Shown: piece after piece, positions 1 to 6,398 of the stretch | Layout: every line of letters starts with the position of its first letter | How positions within the stretch are numbered: the stretch's first letter is position 1 | Source of the DNA: Paracoccaceae bacterium | GTDB lineage: Bacteria > Pseudomonadota > Alphaproteobacteria > Rhodobacterales > Rhodobacteraceae | DNA length: 8,558 bases | NCBI GenBank assembly: GCA_007119835.1 | Contig: SKOX01000170.1 | Span: forward strand, 1 to 8,558 | Direction of reading: 5' to 3' | The notes under the pieces: model-generated | Seen by the model: the letters and a program-made list of their open reading frames with translations, nothing else | What the model was told of the DNA's origin: nothing | Database searches by the model: none | Translations under genes and position numbers: made by a program

Positions 1-423
1 ATGCTGCGGATCACCGACACCGTCGCCGTCGCCGACTGGGAGATCACCGAAACCTTCACCCGCGCCTCCGGCCCCGGCGGGCAGAACGTCAACAAGGTCG
101 CGAGTGCCGTGACCCTGCGCTTCGAGGCCGAGCGTTCGCCGCACCTGCCGGGGCCTGTCAAGGCGCGGCTAAAGCGCCTCGCCGGGCGGCGGTGGACCGT
201 CGACGGCGCGGTCATCGTGACCTCCGAGCGGCACCGGGCGCAGGCGCTGAACCGCGAGGACGCGCGCGAGAAGCTCGCCGCGCTGATCCGGGCCGCGCTG
301 GTCCCGCCCAAGCGCCGCATCCCGACCCGCCCCGGCCGGGGAGCCATCGAGCGCCGCCTCGCGGCAAAGGCGCAGAAGGGCGCGAAGAAGGCGACGAGAG
401 GCAAGATCGATCCGGAGGCCTGA
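1..423 (+). CDS. arfB: Alternative ribosome-rescue factor B (peptidyl-tRNA hydrolase, ArfB/YaeJ family)
   Basis: A 140-residue protein that rescues ribosomes stalled at the end of an mRNA without a stop codon by hydrolysing the peptidyl-tRNA in the P site. The release-factor-type catalytic loop is visible near the N-terminus as GPGGQNVNK, with GGQ at residues 26-28. It is followed by the usual NREDAR-type helix around residues 84-89. The last ~38 residues form the basic tail typical of the family (PPKRR, ERRLAAKAQKGAKK), which in known ArfB proteins enters the empty mRNA channel. Length and layout match complete ArfB, so the ATG at base 1 is probably the true start, but no upstream sequence is present to show a ribosome binding site. 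It has no release-factor codon-recognition domain, which separates it from RF1/RF2. It converges with the nlpD-like gene and is followed by an intrinsic terminator. Confidence 0.93.
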   Translation: MLRITDTVAVADWEITETFTRASGPGGQNVNKVASAVTLRFEAERSPHLPGPVKARLKRLAGRRWTVDGAVIVTSERHRAQALNREDAREKLAALIRAALVPPKRRIPTRPGRGAIERRLAAKAQKGAKKATRGKIDPEA

Positions 424-427
424 GGCT

Positions 428-461
428 CGGAAGTGCGACGATCTGCCGCACTTCCGCTTTT
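428..461 (+). terminator. Rho-independent terminator after arfB
   Basis: A perfect 10-bp inverted repeat (428-437, CGGAAGTGCG, with 447-456, CGCACTTCCG) has a 9-base loop. It starts 5 bases after the arfB stop and is followed by C and then TTTT (458-461). This is a standard intrinsic terminator for arfB. Read on the other strand the stem is not followed by a T run, so it would be weaker for the converging nlpD-like transcript. The rest of 424-533 shows no gene and no second clear terminator. Confidence 0.8.
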
Positions 462-533
462 CTCGTTCCGAAACGGTCCCGTGCCCCGCGTCCAGGTGCG
501 GAAACCAGGCGCGGCGGTTCGGTCGCTTCGGCG

Positions 534-1691
534 TCAGCTCCCGATATAGGTCCTCGGATCGACGCTGTCGGTGCCGCGGCGCACCTCGAAGTGGAGACCG
601 GGATCGGCGGCGTCGGCGACCGAGCCGATGGTCTGGCCCTGCCGCACCTGGTCGCCCCGCTCCACCGTGACGCTGCCGACCCGGCCATAGACCGTCATCA
701 GGTCGTCGCGGTGGCGGATCAGCACGATCGTCCCGAGGCCGCCGAGCGATTCGGAGACCAGCGCCACCTCGCCGTCGCCGGCCGCGCGCACCGGGGTGCC
801 GGACGGGACCGAGAAGCCGACGCCTTCCGAGCGGCTCGGCCCAGTGAGGCTGTACTCGCGGGTGATCGGCCCGTCGACAGGCCGGGCGAGCCTGCCCCCC
901 GGCGGTGTGCGGAACTGGCCGAGATCGGGCGACGCCGGCTCGGTGCTCGCCACGATGTTCTCCGGCAGCGGCTGGGCTGCGCTCGGCGGCGGTGCGGTGG
1001 GCGTGCCCTGACCAGGTGCGGTCTCCGGCAGGCCGCCCGTCTGGATCTGGTTCGCCCCCGACACCACCGGGATGAGCAGCTCCTGGTTCTCGCGTACGGC
1101 AAGGTCCGGCCCGAGGCCGTTCCACGAGGCAAGCGCCGTGACCGATACGCCGTAGAGCCGGGCGATCGAGTAGGCGGTCTCTCCCGGCTCGACCCGGTGC
1201 CGGATCGGGTCGATCACCAGGCTGTCCTGGCCGTTCTGGAAGGGATTGGGCGCCGAGGCCGAGGGGCTCGCCCCCGATGGCGTGGCACTGGGCGCGCGAT
1301 CGATCGCCGAGGTCGCGATCTCCGGCGACCAGCCGGTGCCGCCGTCGAAGCCCGCCGCGGGCACGCCGCTCGCGCGCGGCACGCTGTCGGGCAGCGCCAG
1401 CACCTCGCCTTCGCGCAGCCGGTGGTCCGGCGGCAGGCCGTTCAGCTGGGCAAGCTCGGTTGCCGAGGTGCCGCCAACCCGTCCGGCCACGTCGGCGAGC
1501 GTGTCGCCCTCGCGCGCCACCGCAACCTGATAGCTTACGTAGCTGATGACGCCGCGTTGGTCGGGCGGCAGGTTCTGGACCGCCCCCCGCGTGGAATTCG
1601 TCAAGCCCCCCACGCCCGCTCCGCAGCCCGCGAGCCCGAGGGCCAGCGCACCGGCGAGGAGGCAGCGCGCGAGCGCGTGTCCCTGATCCAT
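534..1691 (-). CDS. nlpD: NlpD-like lipoprotein: two LysM domains plus degenerate LytM (M23) domain
   Basis: A 385-residue envelope protein. The N-terminus is a lipoprotein signal with a hydrophobic stretch and lipobox LAGC (Cys23), so it is probably anchored in a membrane facing the periplasm. Two LysM peptidoglycan-binding domains lie at about 53-102 and 164-208, joined by Ala/Ser/Pro-rich linkers. A LytM/peptidase M23 domain fills 266-384. The M23 zinc ligands are mostly missing: the HxGxD motif reads SEGVG (Ser288, Gly292), the usual YGH is YGR (Arg337), and HxH is GLH (only His367 kept). The fold is recognisable (GTPVRAAGDGEV, LHFEVR). Known degenerate LytM proteins such as EnvC and NlpD activate cell-wall amidases, so an amidase activator is inferred. 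The ATG at 1691 is chosen because GAGG lies 6 bases upstream; an in-frame TTG at 1703 would overlap that site. Its position after pcm matches the classic pcm-nlpD order. Confidence 0.85.
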   Translation of the reverse strand: MDQGHALARCLLAGALALGLAGCGAGVGGLTNSTRGAVQNLPPDQRGVISYVSYQVAVAREGDTLADVAGRVGGTSATELAQLNGLPPDHRLREGEVLALPDSVPRASGVPAAGFDGGTGWSPEIATSAIDRAPSATPSGASPSASAPNPFQNGQDSLVIDPIRHRVEPGETAYSIARLYGVSVTALASWNGLGPDLAVRENQELLIPVVSGANQIQTGGLPETAPGQGTPTAPPPSAAQPLPENIVASTEPASPDLGQFRTPPGGRLARPVDGPITREYSLTGPSRSEGVGFSVPSGTPVRAAGDGEVALVSESLGGLGTIVLIRHRDDLMTVYGRVGSVTVERGDQVRQGQTIGSVADAADPGLHFEVRRGTDSVDPRTYIGS

Positions 1692-1697
1692 GCCGTG

Positions 1698-1701
1698 CCT
1701 C
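1698..1701 (-). promoter_or_regulatory. Ribosome binding site deciding the nlpD-like start
   Basis: On the minus strand GAGG stands 6 bases before the ATG at 1691. The possible TTG start at 1703 overlaps this motif and has no site of its own, so the ATG is preferred. The surrounding 1700-1735 stretch is unusually AT-rich for this window, which would leave the site unstructured. Confidence 0.55.
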
Positions 1702-1723
1702 AATGTATAGTGGTTATGGTTTT

Positions 1724-2380
1724 TTACTTGGATACATCGGAGGCGACGCCTTCGACAAGAGGCACGAAGCGCACCTCGCCGAGATCGGCGTAATCGAGCC
1801 CGTCTTCGGTCCGCGTGATCTTGATCAGCGTCTGGACCGTTGCCGTCTGACCGACGGGCAGAACCATGATCCCCCCGATGCGGAGCTGGTCGACGAGAAG
1901 GCGCGGCGTGTCCTCGGCCGCGGCGGTGACCAGGATGCGGTCGAAGGGCGCCTGCTCGGGCAGGCCGAGGGCGCCGTCGCCGTGCACGACGATGACGTTG
2001 GCGAGTTCAAGTTTCTCCAGCGCCCGGCGTGCGGCCTGGGCCAGGGGCTTGTGTCGCTCGACGGTGTAGACGCGGCGGGCGAGCTTGGCGAGGATCGCCG
2101 CCTGGTAGCCCGAGCCGGTGCCGATCTCGAGCACCTTGCAGCGCCGGTCGAGCTCGAGCGCCTGGGTCATCAGGCCGACGACCGACGGCTGGCTGATCGT
2201 CTGGCCGCAGGCGATCGGCAGCGGCGTGTCCTGGTAGGCGCGCTCGCGGAAGATGCCCTCGAGGAACGCCTCGCGCGGCGTGGTCTCCATGGCTGCGAGA
2301 ACGTCGCGGTCGATCACGCCATGGCGGCGCAGCGCGAGGACGAACTGCATCCGCCGGTCGATGTCGTCTTCCTCTTCCAT
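1724..2380 (-). CDS. pcm: Protein-L-isoaspartate O-methyltransferase
   Basis: A 218-residue cytoplasmic repair enzyme that uses S-adenosylmethionine to methylate isoaspartyl residues formed in ageing proteins, letting them return to aspartate. The family signature before the methyltransferase fold, [20 protein letters not shown], is at residues 54-73. The SAM-binding glycine loop [11 protein letters not shown] is at 83-93, the acidic end of strand 2 (YTVERH) at 105-110, and motif II-like FDRILVTAA at 146-154. Length is normal for the family. Two starts are possible. ATG at 2380 gives the usual N-terminus and leaves 8 bases after surE. GTG at 2392 adds four residues and overlaps the surE stop as GTGA, which would favour coupled translation. 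Neither has a strong ribosome binding site. The nlpD-like start lies 32 bases further on, so all three genes are probably co-transcribed. Confidence 0.95.
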   Translation of the reverse strand: MEEEDDIDRRMQFVLALRRHGVIDRDVLAAMETTPREAFLEGIFRERAYQDTPLPIACGQTISQPSVVGLMTQALELDRRCKVLEIGTGSGYQAAILAKLARRVYTVERHKPLAQAARRALEKLELANVIVVHGDGALGLPEQAPFDRILVTAAAEDTPRLLVDQLRIGGIMVLPVGQTATVQTLIKITRTEDGLDYADLGEVRFVPLVEGVASDVSK

Positions 2381-2388
2381 CGGCGGGC

Positions 2389-3216
2389 TCACGGCCGCTC
2401 GCCGCCGCGACGGGCGCCGGCGGCCTCGTCGTCCTCCCGCAGGGAATCCGAGAGTGAGGCGACGAGGTCGTGGGCGGTGAGATCCGCCCGGAGCGGCGTC
2501 ACGGTGACGTAGCCATCGTGGCATTCCCGGCTGTCCGATCCCGGCGCGGTGTCGGCATTGCCGCGGGCGTGGGTGAGCCAGAGATATGTGCGCCCGTTCG
2601 GCGCCACCTGCGGCTGGACGCCGAACGAGGCGGCCCGTGCGCCCTGGAAGGTCACGCGCATGCCCCGCACCGCGTCGGGCGCGACCGAGGGAAAGTTGAC
2701 GTTGTAGAAGGTGGCGAAGGGAGGGCCGGTCCAGTCGCCGCGCTCGAGAAGCCGGCGGCAGACGGCGGCGCCGTGGGCCTCGGCGGCGCCGAAGAGGTCG
2801 GTCGCGCCGCGGCCTGGCGGGCCGAAATACTGCGAGAGCGCGATCGCCTTCACGCCGTGCAGTGCAGCTTCCATCGCGCCGCCGACAGTGCCGGAATAGA
2901 CCGTGTCCTCGGCGACGTTGTGGCCGCGATTGACGCCGGAGAGCACCAGGTCGGGCGGCGTGTCCTTCAGCACCTCGAAAAGCGCGGCGAGCACGCAGTC
3001 CGCGGGGGAGCCCTCGATCGTGAAGCGTCGCTCGCCGAGCCGCTCGAGGCGCATCGGCCGGATGTAGGAGATCGCGTGGCTGACGCCCGACTGTTCGAAG
3101 GTGGGCGCGACGGTCCAGACCTCGCCCTCCGGACCGGCGAGCTCGGCCCCGATCGCCTCGGCCACGGCGAGGCCCGGGGCGGAGATGCCGTCGTCGTTGG
3201 TGATGAGGATGCGCAT
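2389..3216 (-). CDS. surE: 5'/3'-nucleotidase SurE
   Basis: A 275-residue SurE-family phosphatase, a metal-dependent enzyme that removes phosphate from nucleoside monophosphates and is linked to stationary-phase survival in other bacteria. The N-terminus [10 protein letters not shown] carries the two metal-binding aspartates (Asp8, Asp9). The other expected metal ligands are Ser43 in EQSGVSHA and Asn96 in SGVNRGHN. The substrate-pocket motif [10 protein letters not shown] follows at about 108-117. The GSPADCV segment (69-75) is also typical. The C-terminal ~25 residues (after LVASLSDSL) are charged and Gly/Arg-rich, a modest extension beyond the core. The ATG at 3216 has GAGGG a few bases upstream (minus strand CGAGGGCTG before ATG). 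It lies between serS and pcm in the common serS-surE-pcm order. Confidence 0.96.
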   Translation of the reverse strand: MRILITNDDGISAPGLAVAEAIGAELAGPEGEVWTVAPTFEQSGVSHAISYIRPMRLERLGERRFTIEGSPADCVLAALFEVLKDTPPDLVLSGVNRGHNVAEDTVYSGTVGGAMEAALHGVKAIALSQYFGPPGRGATDLFGAAEAHGAAVCRRLLERGDWTGPPFATFYNVNFPSVAPDAVRGMRVTFQGARAASFGVQPQVAPNGRTYLWLTHARGNADTAPGSDSRECHDGYVTVTPLRADLTAHDLVASLSDSLREDDEAAGARRGGERP

Positions 3217-3463
3217 CAGCCCTCGCGGCGGTTCCGGTCGACATCCTCCTTCTAGGCAGCGCGGCGGAAGGCGTCCACCCTCCGCGGGTTGCGGCGCGGC
3301 GGAATGCCCTGTGGGGACGGTCGGAAGGGCAGCGGGTGCTGCCAGGCTACAGGCCGCCCATCCGTACCGGCGGCCCGCGCGACCCGGCCGGAAGCCCCAC
3401 CCGCCAACCTGAGCCGCGCTGTTTCAGGGACGATGCGTCGCCCGGCCCCGGGCCGCGGTCGGA
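3217..3463 (-). other. Intergenic region between serS and surE (247 bases, no gene seen)
   Basis: No convincing gene is visible here. It holds a 7-bp inverted repeat (3352-3358 GGCCGCC with 3369-3375 GGCGGCC, 10-base loop) and a shorter GC dyad just after the serS stop (3440-3445 GCCCGG with 3448-3453 CCGGGC). Neither has a T run on the minus strand, so neither is a clear terminator. A full consensus AAGGAGG (3245-3251 on the minus strand) sits 28 bases before the surE ATG, too far to be its direct ribosome binding site. I found no convincing -35/-10 pair, so whether surE has its own promoter or relies on serS read-through is open. Confidence 0.5.
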
Positions 3464-4759
3464 TCAGCCGGCGAGGCGGCCGTGCGGGTCGATCCGGCTG
3501 GCGTCGCCGACGTAGCGGCGAAGCGCCTCGGGCAGCGTCACCGAGCCGTCCGCCTCCTGTCCGTTCTCGAGTACGGCAATCAGCGTCCGGCCGACCGCAA
3601 GGCCGGAGCCGTTCAGGGTGTGGACGAAGTCGGGCTTCGCCTCCGGCTCGGTCCGGTAGCGCGCGTTCATGCGACGGGCCTGGAAGGCGCCGCAGGTCGA
3701 GCAGGACGAGATCTCGCGGTAGGTGTTCTGGCCGGGCAGCCAGACCTCGATGTCGTGGGTGCGCTGCGCGCCGAAGCCCATGTCGCCGGTTGCCAGCACG
3801 ACCGTGCGGTAGGGCAGGCCGAGCGCCTCGAGGATGCCTTGGGCGCAGGCCGTCATGCGGTCAAGTTCGGCCCGGCTGTCCTCGGGCCGGGTGATCGAGA
3901 CCATCTCGACCTTCTCGAACTGATGCTGGCGCAGCATGCCGGCGGTGTCCTTCCCCGCGCTTCCCGCCTCGGAGCGGAAGCACTGGGTGTGAGCCGTCAT
4001 CCGCATGGGCAGATCGGCCGCATCGAGGATCCGGCCCGCGGCGAGGTTGGTCAGCGTCACCTCGGAGGTGGGGATCAGCCACCAGCCGTTCGTCGTGCGG
4101 TAGCTGTCCTCGCCGAACTTCGGCAGCTGGCCCGTGCCGAACATCGCCTCATCGCGGACGAGCACCGGGGTCCAGGTCTCGGCGAGACCGTTCTCGTCCA
4201 CATGCGTGTCAAGCATGAACTGTGCGAGCGCCCGGTGCAGTCGGACCATGGCGCCGCGCAGCACGACGAAGCGCGCACCCGACAGGCGCGCCGCAGCCTC
4301 GAAATCGAAACCCGCCGCGGCCGCCGGGATCTGGTAGTGCTCGCGCGGCTGGAAGCCGAACTCCCGCGGGTTGCCCCATCGGCGGATCTCCACGTTGGCG
4401 CTCTCGTCCGGGCCGTCCGGCACGTCCTCGAGCGGCAGGTTCGGCAGACCGGCGAGCAGGTCGGCCAGTGCCCGGTCGGCATGGTCCGCCTCCGTCTCGA
4501 GCTGTCCGATCGTCTCCTTCATCTCGGAAACCCGGGCGCGCAGCCGCTCGAATTCGGCCTGATCCCCGCGGGCCTTCGCCGCGCCGATCGCCTTCGAGGC
4601 CGCATTGCGTTCGGCGAGCGCCTGTTCGGCGGCATGGATGCGCGCCCGCCGGGTTTCGTCGAGGGCGAGAATCGAGGCGGCCGCCGGCGCCACGCCGCGG
4701 CGCGCGAGATGGGCGTCGAAGGCTTCGGGCGCCTCGCGGATCAGGCGGATGTCGTGCAT
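3464..4759 (-). CDS. serS: Seryl-tRNA synthetase
   Basis: A 431-residue class II aminoacyl-tRNA synthetase that charges tRNA-Ser (and tRNA-Sec if present) with serine in the cytoplasm. The N-terminal ~110 residues form the charged helical tRNA-binding arm (coiled coil roughly 35-100, rich in Ala, Arg and Glu). The catalytic core follows. It has the serine-binding TSE motif at 231-233, motif 2 with [20 protein letters not shown] (261-280), the [15 protein letters not shown] segment (349-363) and motif 3 [19 protein letters not shown] (383-401). All key regions are present and the length is usual. The ATG at 4759 has GGGGAG about 6 bases upstream. It reads away from the TRAP operon and is the first gene of the leftward housekeeping cluster. 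A candidate promoter is at 4789-4817. Confidence 0.98.
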   Translation of the reverse strand: MHDIRLIREAPEAFDAHLARRGVAPAAASILALDETRRARIHAAEQALAERNAASKAIGAAKARGDQAEFERLRARVSEMKETIGQLETEADHADRALADLLAGLPNLPLEDVPDGPDESANVEIRRWGNPREFGFQPREHYQIPAAAAGFDFEAAARLSGARFVVLRGAMVRLHRALAQFMLDTHVDENGLAETWTPVLVRDEAMFGTGQLPKFGEDSYRTTNGWWLIPTSEVTLTNLAAGRILDAADLPMRMTAHTQCFRSEAGSAGKDTAGMLRQHQFEKVEMVSITRPEDSRAELDRMTACAQGILEALGLPYRTVVLATGDMGFGAQRTHDIEVWLPGQNTYREISSCSTCGAFQARRMNARYRTEPEAKPDFVHTLNGSGLAVGRTLIAVLENGQEADGSVTLPEALRRYVGDASRIDPHGRLAG

Positions 4760-4788
4760 GAGCGCTCCCCGGCGTCGGATCGGGCCGG

Positions 4789-4817
4789 GTTATGCCGAAA
4801 AGCCCGTCCGGCTTCAA
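4789..4817 (-). promoter_or_regulatory. Candidate sigma-70-type promoter for serS
   Basis: On the minus strand TTGAAG (4812-4817) is followed after 17 bases by CATAAC (4789-4794), each 4 of 6 to consensus. The -10 box ends about 30 bases before the serS ATG. This is a pattern match only; high-GC genomes often use weak promoters that cannot be told apart by eye. Confidence 0.4.
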
Positions 4818-4930
4818 AGGAAGATTCGTTTCTTCGATCACACCCAGCCGAGCGTTGTCATTGCGGCGCTCGTCCTTGCCGGGCCCGTCCGGCGCCACTT
4901 TAGTCGGCTTACGCGTGCTTGGGAAAGCGG

Positions 4931-4958
4931 TTGAAGTCGCGCCGCAAAAGCCTATCCT
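4931..4958 (+). promoter_or_regulatory. Candidate sigma-70-type promoter for the TRAP operon
   Basis: TTGAAG (4931-4936) and TATCCT (4953-4958) are spaced by 16 bases, each 4 of 6 to consensus. This would give a dctP leader of about 150 bases containing the GTAAC repeats and the 5072-5090 hairpin. A second weaker pair exists at 4876-4904, so the choice is uncertain. Confidence 0.35.
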
Positions 4959-5071
4959 GTTCGCCGTCGCCGGGGCAACAGGCGCGCGTCGCGCTCGATC
5001 CGGGCCGGCGGAGCGCTCGAAGCCGCAGCGTCCAATGGGGCGAACGCCCAGCTACCGCGTAACAGGTAACG

Positions 5072-5090
5072 TCGCGGCCGACGGCCGCGA
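5072..5090 (+). promoter_or_regulatory. Perfect 8-bp hairpin/dyad just upstream of the dctP ribosome binding site
   Basis: TCGCGGCC (5072-5079) and GGCCGCGA (5083-5090) pair perfectly around the 3-base loop GAC. The stem ends 9 bases before the ribosome binding site. As DNA it could be an operator; as RNA it could hold the dctP leader in a fixed shape or protect its 5' end. It lacks a T run and is followed by the gene, so it is not an ordinary terminator. Confidence 0.55.
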
Positions 5091-5099
5091 TATTGACCT

Positions 5100-5107
5100 A
5101 AGGGAGG
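5100..5107 (+). promoter_or_regulatory. Strong ribosome binding site of dctP
   Basis: AAGGGAGG ends 6 bases before the ATG at 5114, a near-complete match to the 16S rRNA 3' end and the strongest correctly placed site in the window. This fits a binding protein that is made in excess over its permease. Confidence 0.8.
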
Positions 5108-5113
5108 AATGCA

Positions 5114-6289
5114 ATGACCGAGAAGACCCCCACCCGGACTCCGTCCGCGCGATCGGATGCCTCAAGCCGGCGTGGCTTCCTGAAAGTTGGAGCAGCCACC
5201 GCCGTTGGCGGCGCCGCTCTTGTCGGCGCCCCGCACGTCGCGCGTGCCCAGACCCAGACCTGGAACATGCAGTCCGGCTGGCCCTCGGGCGACATCTTCC
5301 ACGAGTTCGCCCAGGACTTCGTGGACAAGGTCAACGACATGTCGGGCGGCCGGCTGCAGATAAACCTGCTGCCCGCTGGTTCCGTGGTCGGTGCGCTCGA
5401 GCTTCAGGACGCGATCGTCGGCGGGGCCCTCGACGGGGCGCACGGCGTCTCGGCCTACTGGTACGGCAAGAACAAGGCAGCCTCGCTGTTCGGCACGCCG
5501 CCCGCCTTCGGCTGGAACGCCAACCAGTTCCTCGCCTGGATGAAGTACGGCGGCGGCCAGGAGCTCTATGACGAGCTCGTGCAGGACATCCTCGGCCTCC
5601 AGCTCGTCGGTTTCCTGACCGGCCCGATGCCGACCCAGGCGCTCGGCTGGTTCCGTGAGCCGATCACCACGGCCGACGACCTGCAGGGCCTGCGCTACCG
5701 CACGGTCGGCCTCGCCGCCGACCTGATGGAGGAGCTCGGTGCGGCCGTGACCATCCTCGGTGGCCCCGACATCGTGCCGGCGCTCGACCGCGGCGTGATC
5801 GATGCGGCCGAGTTCAACAACCCGTCGTCCGATCGGCACCTCGGCTTCCAGGACGTCTCCAAGCACTGGATGCTGCAGTCCTTCCACCAGGACGCCGAGG
5901 CCTTCGAGCTGTCGTTCAACAAGAACCGCTACGACGCGCTCGACGAGGATCTCCAGGCGATCATCAAGAACGCGGCCGAGGCGTCCTCGTCCGACATGTA
6001 CTGGAAGGCGATGGCGCGTTACCCGGACGCCCAGATCTCGCTCGTCGAGGATCACGACGTGAACCTCTACATCACGCCGGACGAGATCCTCGAGGCGCAG
6101 CTCAACGCCTGGGACCGCGTGATCGAGCGCAACTCGGCGGAGAACGAGTTCTTCGCCCGCGTGATCGAGAGCCAGAAGGACTGGTGCCGCAAGGTCGTCG
6201 CCTTCCACCTCACCAACGAGGCGCCGAAGCGGAAGGCCTTCGAGCACTTCTTCGCAGGCGAGAACCCGATCGAGGTCCAGGAGCTGTAG
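5114..6289 (+). CDS. dctP: TRAP transporter solute-binding protein, DctP family (TakP/FcbT1-like), Tat-exported
   Basis: A 391-residue periplasmic binding protein that captures the substrate for the DctQ-DctM permease. The N-terminus is a twin-arginine signal: SRRGFLK at 18-24, a hydrophobic stretch to ~40 and cleavage probably after ARA (residue 45), so it is exported folded. The mature part has the layout of the TakP/FcbT1 branch, with GGALDGAHGVSAYWYGKN (103-120), GWFREPITTADDLQGLRYR (178-196) and ALDRGVIDAAEFNN (223-236). Arg196 lies in the position of the arginine that clamps the substrate carboxylate in TRAP binding proteins. Glu233 matches a metal or substrate contact in TakP, but the following Trp is Phe here. 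Known relatives bind 2-oxo acids, lactate with calcium, or aromatic acids; the substrate here is not predictable. First gene of the operon, with a strong ribosome binding site; the next gene begins about 100 bases on, after a hairpin. Confidence 0.93.
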   Translation: MTEKTPTRTPSARSDASSRRGFLKVGAATAVGGAALVGAPHVARAQTQTWNMQSGWPSGDIFHEFAQDFVDKVNDMSGGRLQINLLPAGSVVGALELQDAIVGGALDGAHGVSAYWYGKNKAASLFGTPPAFGWNANQFLAWMKYGGGQELYDELVQDILGLQLVGFLTGPMPTQALGWFREPITTADDLQGLRYRTVGLAADLMEELGAAVTILGGPDIVPALDRGVIDAAEFNNPSSDRHLGFQDVSKHWMLQSFHQDAEAFELSFNKNRYDALDEDLQAIIKNAAEASSSDMYWKAMARYPDAQISLVEDHDVNLYITPDEILEAQLNAWDRVIERNSAENEFFARVIESQKDWCRKVVAFHLTNEAPKRKAFEHFFAGENPIEVQEL

Positions 6290-6308
6290 TCGGGCTCCGC
6301 CCAGACCG

Positions 6309-6334
6309 GCGGGCGGCGGACTTCCGCCGCCCGC
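6309..6334 (+). promoter_or_regulatory. Intercistronic GC-rich hairpin between dctP and dctQ
   Basis: GCGGGCGGCGG (6309-6319) pairs perfectly over 11 bp with CCGCCGCCCGC (6324-6334) around the 4-base loop ACTT, starting 20 bases after the dctP stop. No T run follows. Such stems after binding-protein genes are known to block 3' exonucleases or cause partial termination, giving more binding protein than permease; that role here is inferred. Confidence 0.7.
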
Positions 6335-6398
6335 GCAATCGCGCGAGAGCCTGCTGCGGGCCCGTCTTCACCTCCGACCATCAAAGGGCATGTGCCGA

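Larger units (their letters stand above)
4760..5113. other. Divergent control region between serS and dctP (354 bases)
   Basis: No gene is visible in this stretch. It must hold the promoters for both the leftward serS and the rightward dctP. Candidates seen are a minus-strand -35/-10 pair (4789-4817), a plus-strand pair (4931-4958), a weaker plus-strand alternative TTGCCG-N17-TTTAGT (4876-4904), a GTAAC direct repeat (5059-5063 and 5066-5070), a perfect hairpin (5072-5090) and the dctP ribosome binding site. No regulator gene for the transporter lies next to it in the window. Confidence 0.6.

Noticed and set aside
192..1793. A 533-codon open frame on the plus strand opposite the nlpD-like gene
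   Set aside because: It overlaps arfB and runs antisense to a gene with clear LysM and LytM domains; its product is Arg/Ala-rich with no recognisable domain, as expected from GC-rich shadow frames.
2381..3244. An N-terminal extension that would fuse ~288 residues to Pcm
   Set aside because: This part overlaps surE in another frame, is Arg-rich and has no family features, whereas surE has all its metal ligands. The proposed ATG has zero spacing from its ribosome binding motif.
3482..4903. A 473-codon open frame on the plus strand antisense to serS
   Set aside because: serS is unmistakable on the minus strand; the antisense product has low-complexity Arg/Gly/Ala/Val composition and no family signature.
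4876..4904. TTGCCG-N17-TTTAGT as the main dctP promoter
   Set aside because: It matches consensus no better than the pair at 4931-4958 and lies further from the gene; kept only as an alternative.
5109..5117. Mini-frame ATG CAA TGA overlapping the dctP start
   Set aside because: Its ATG is only one base after the ribosome binding site, too close to initiate well; chance occurrence is more likely.
5162..6247. A 361-codon minus-strand open frame opposite dctP
   Set aside because: It mirrors dctP, is rich in Val, Arg, Glu and Leu without domains, and has no ribosome binding site context.
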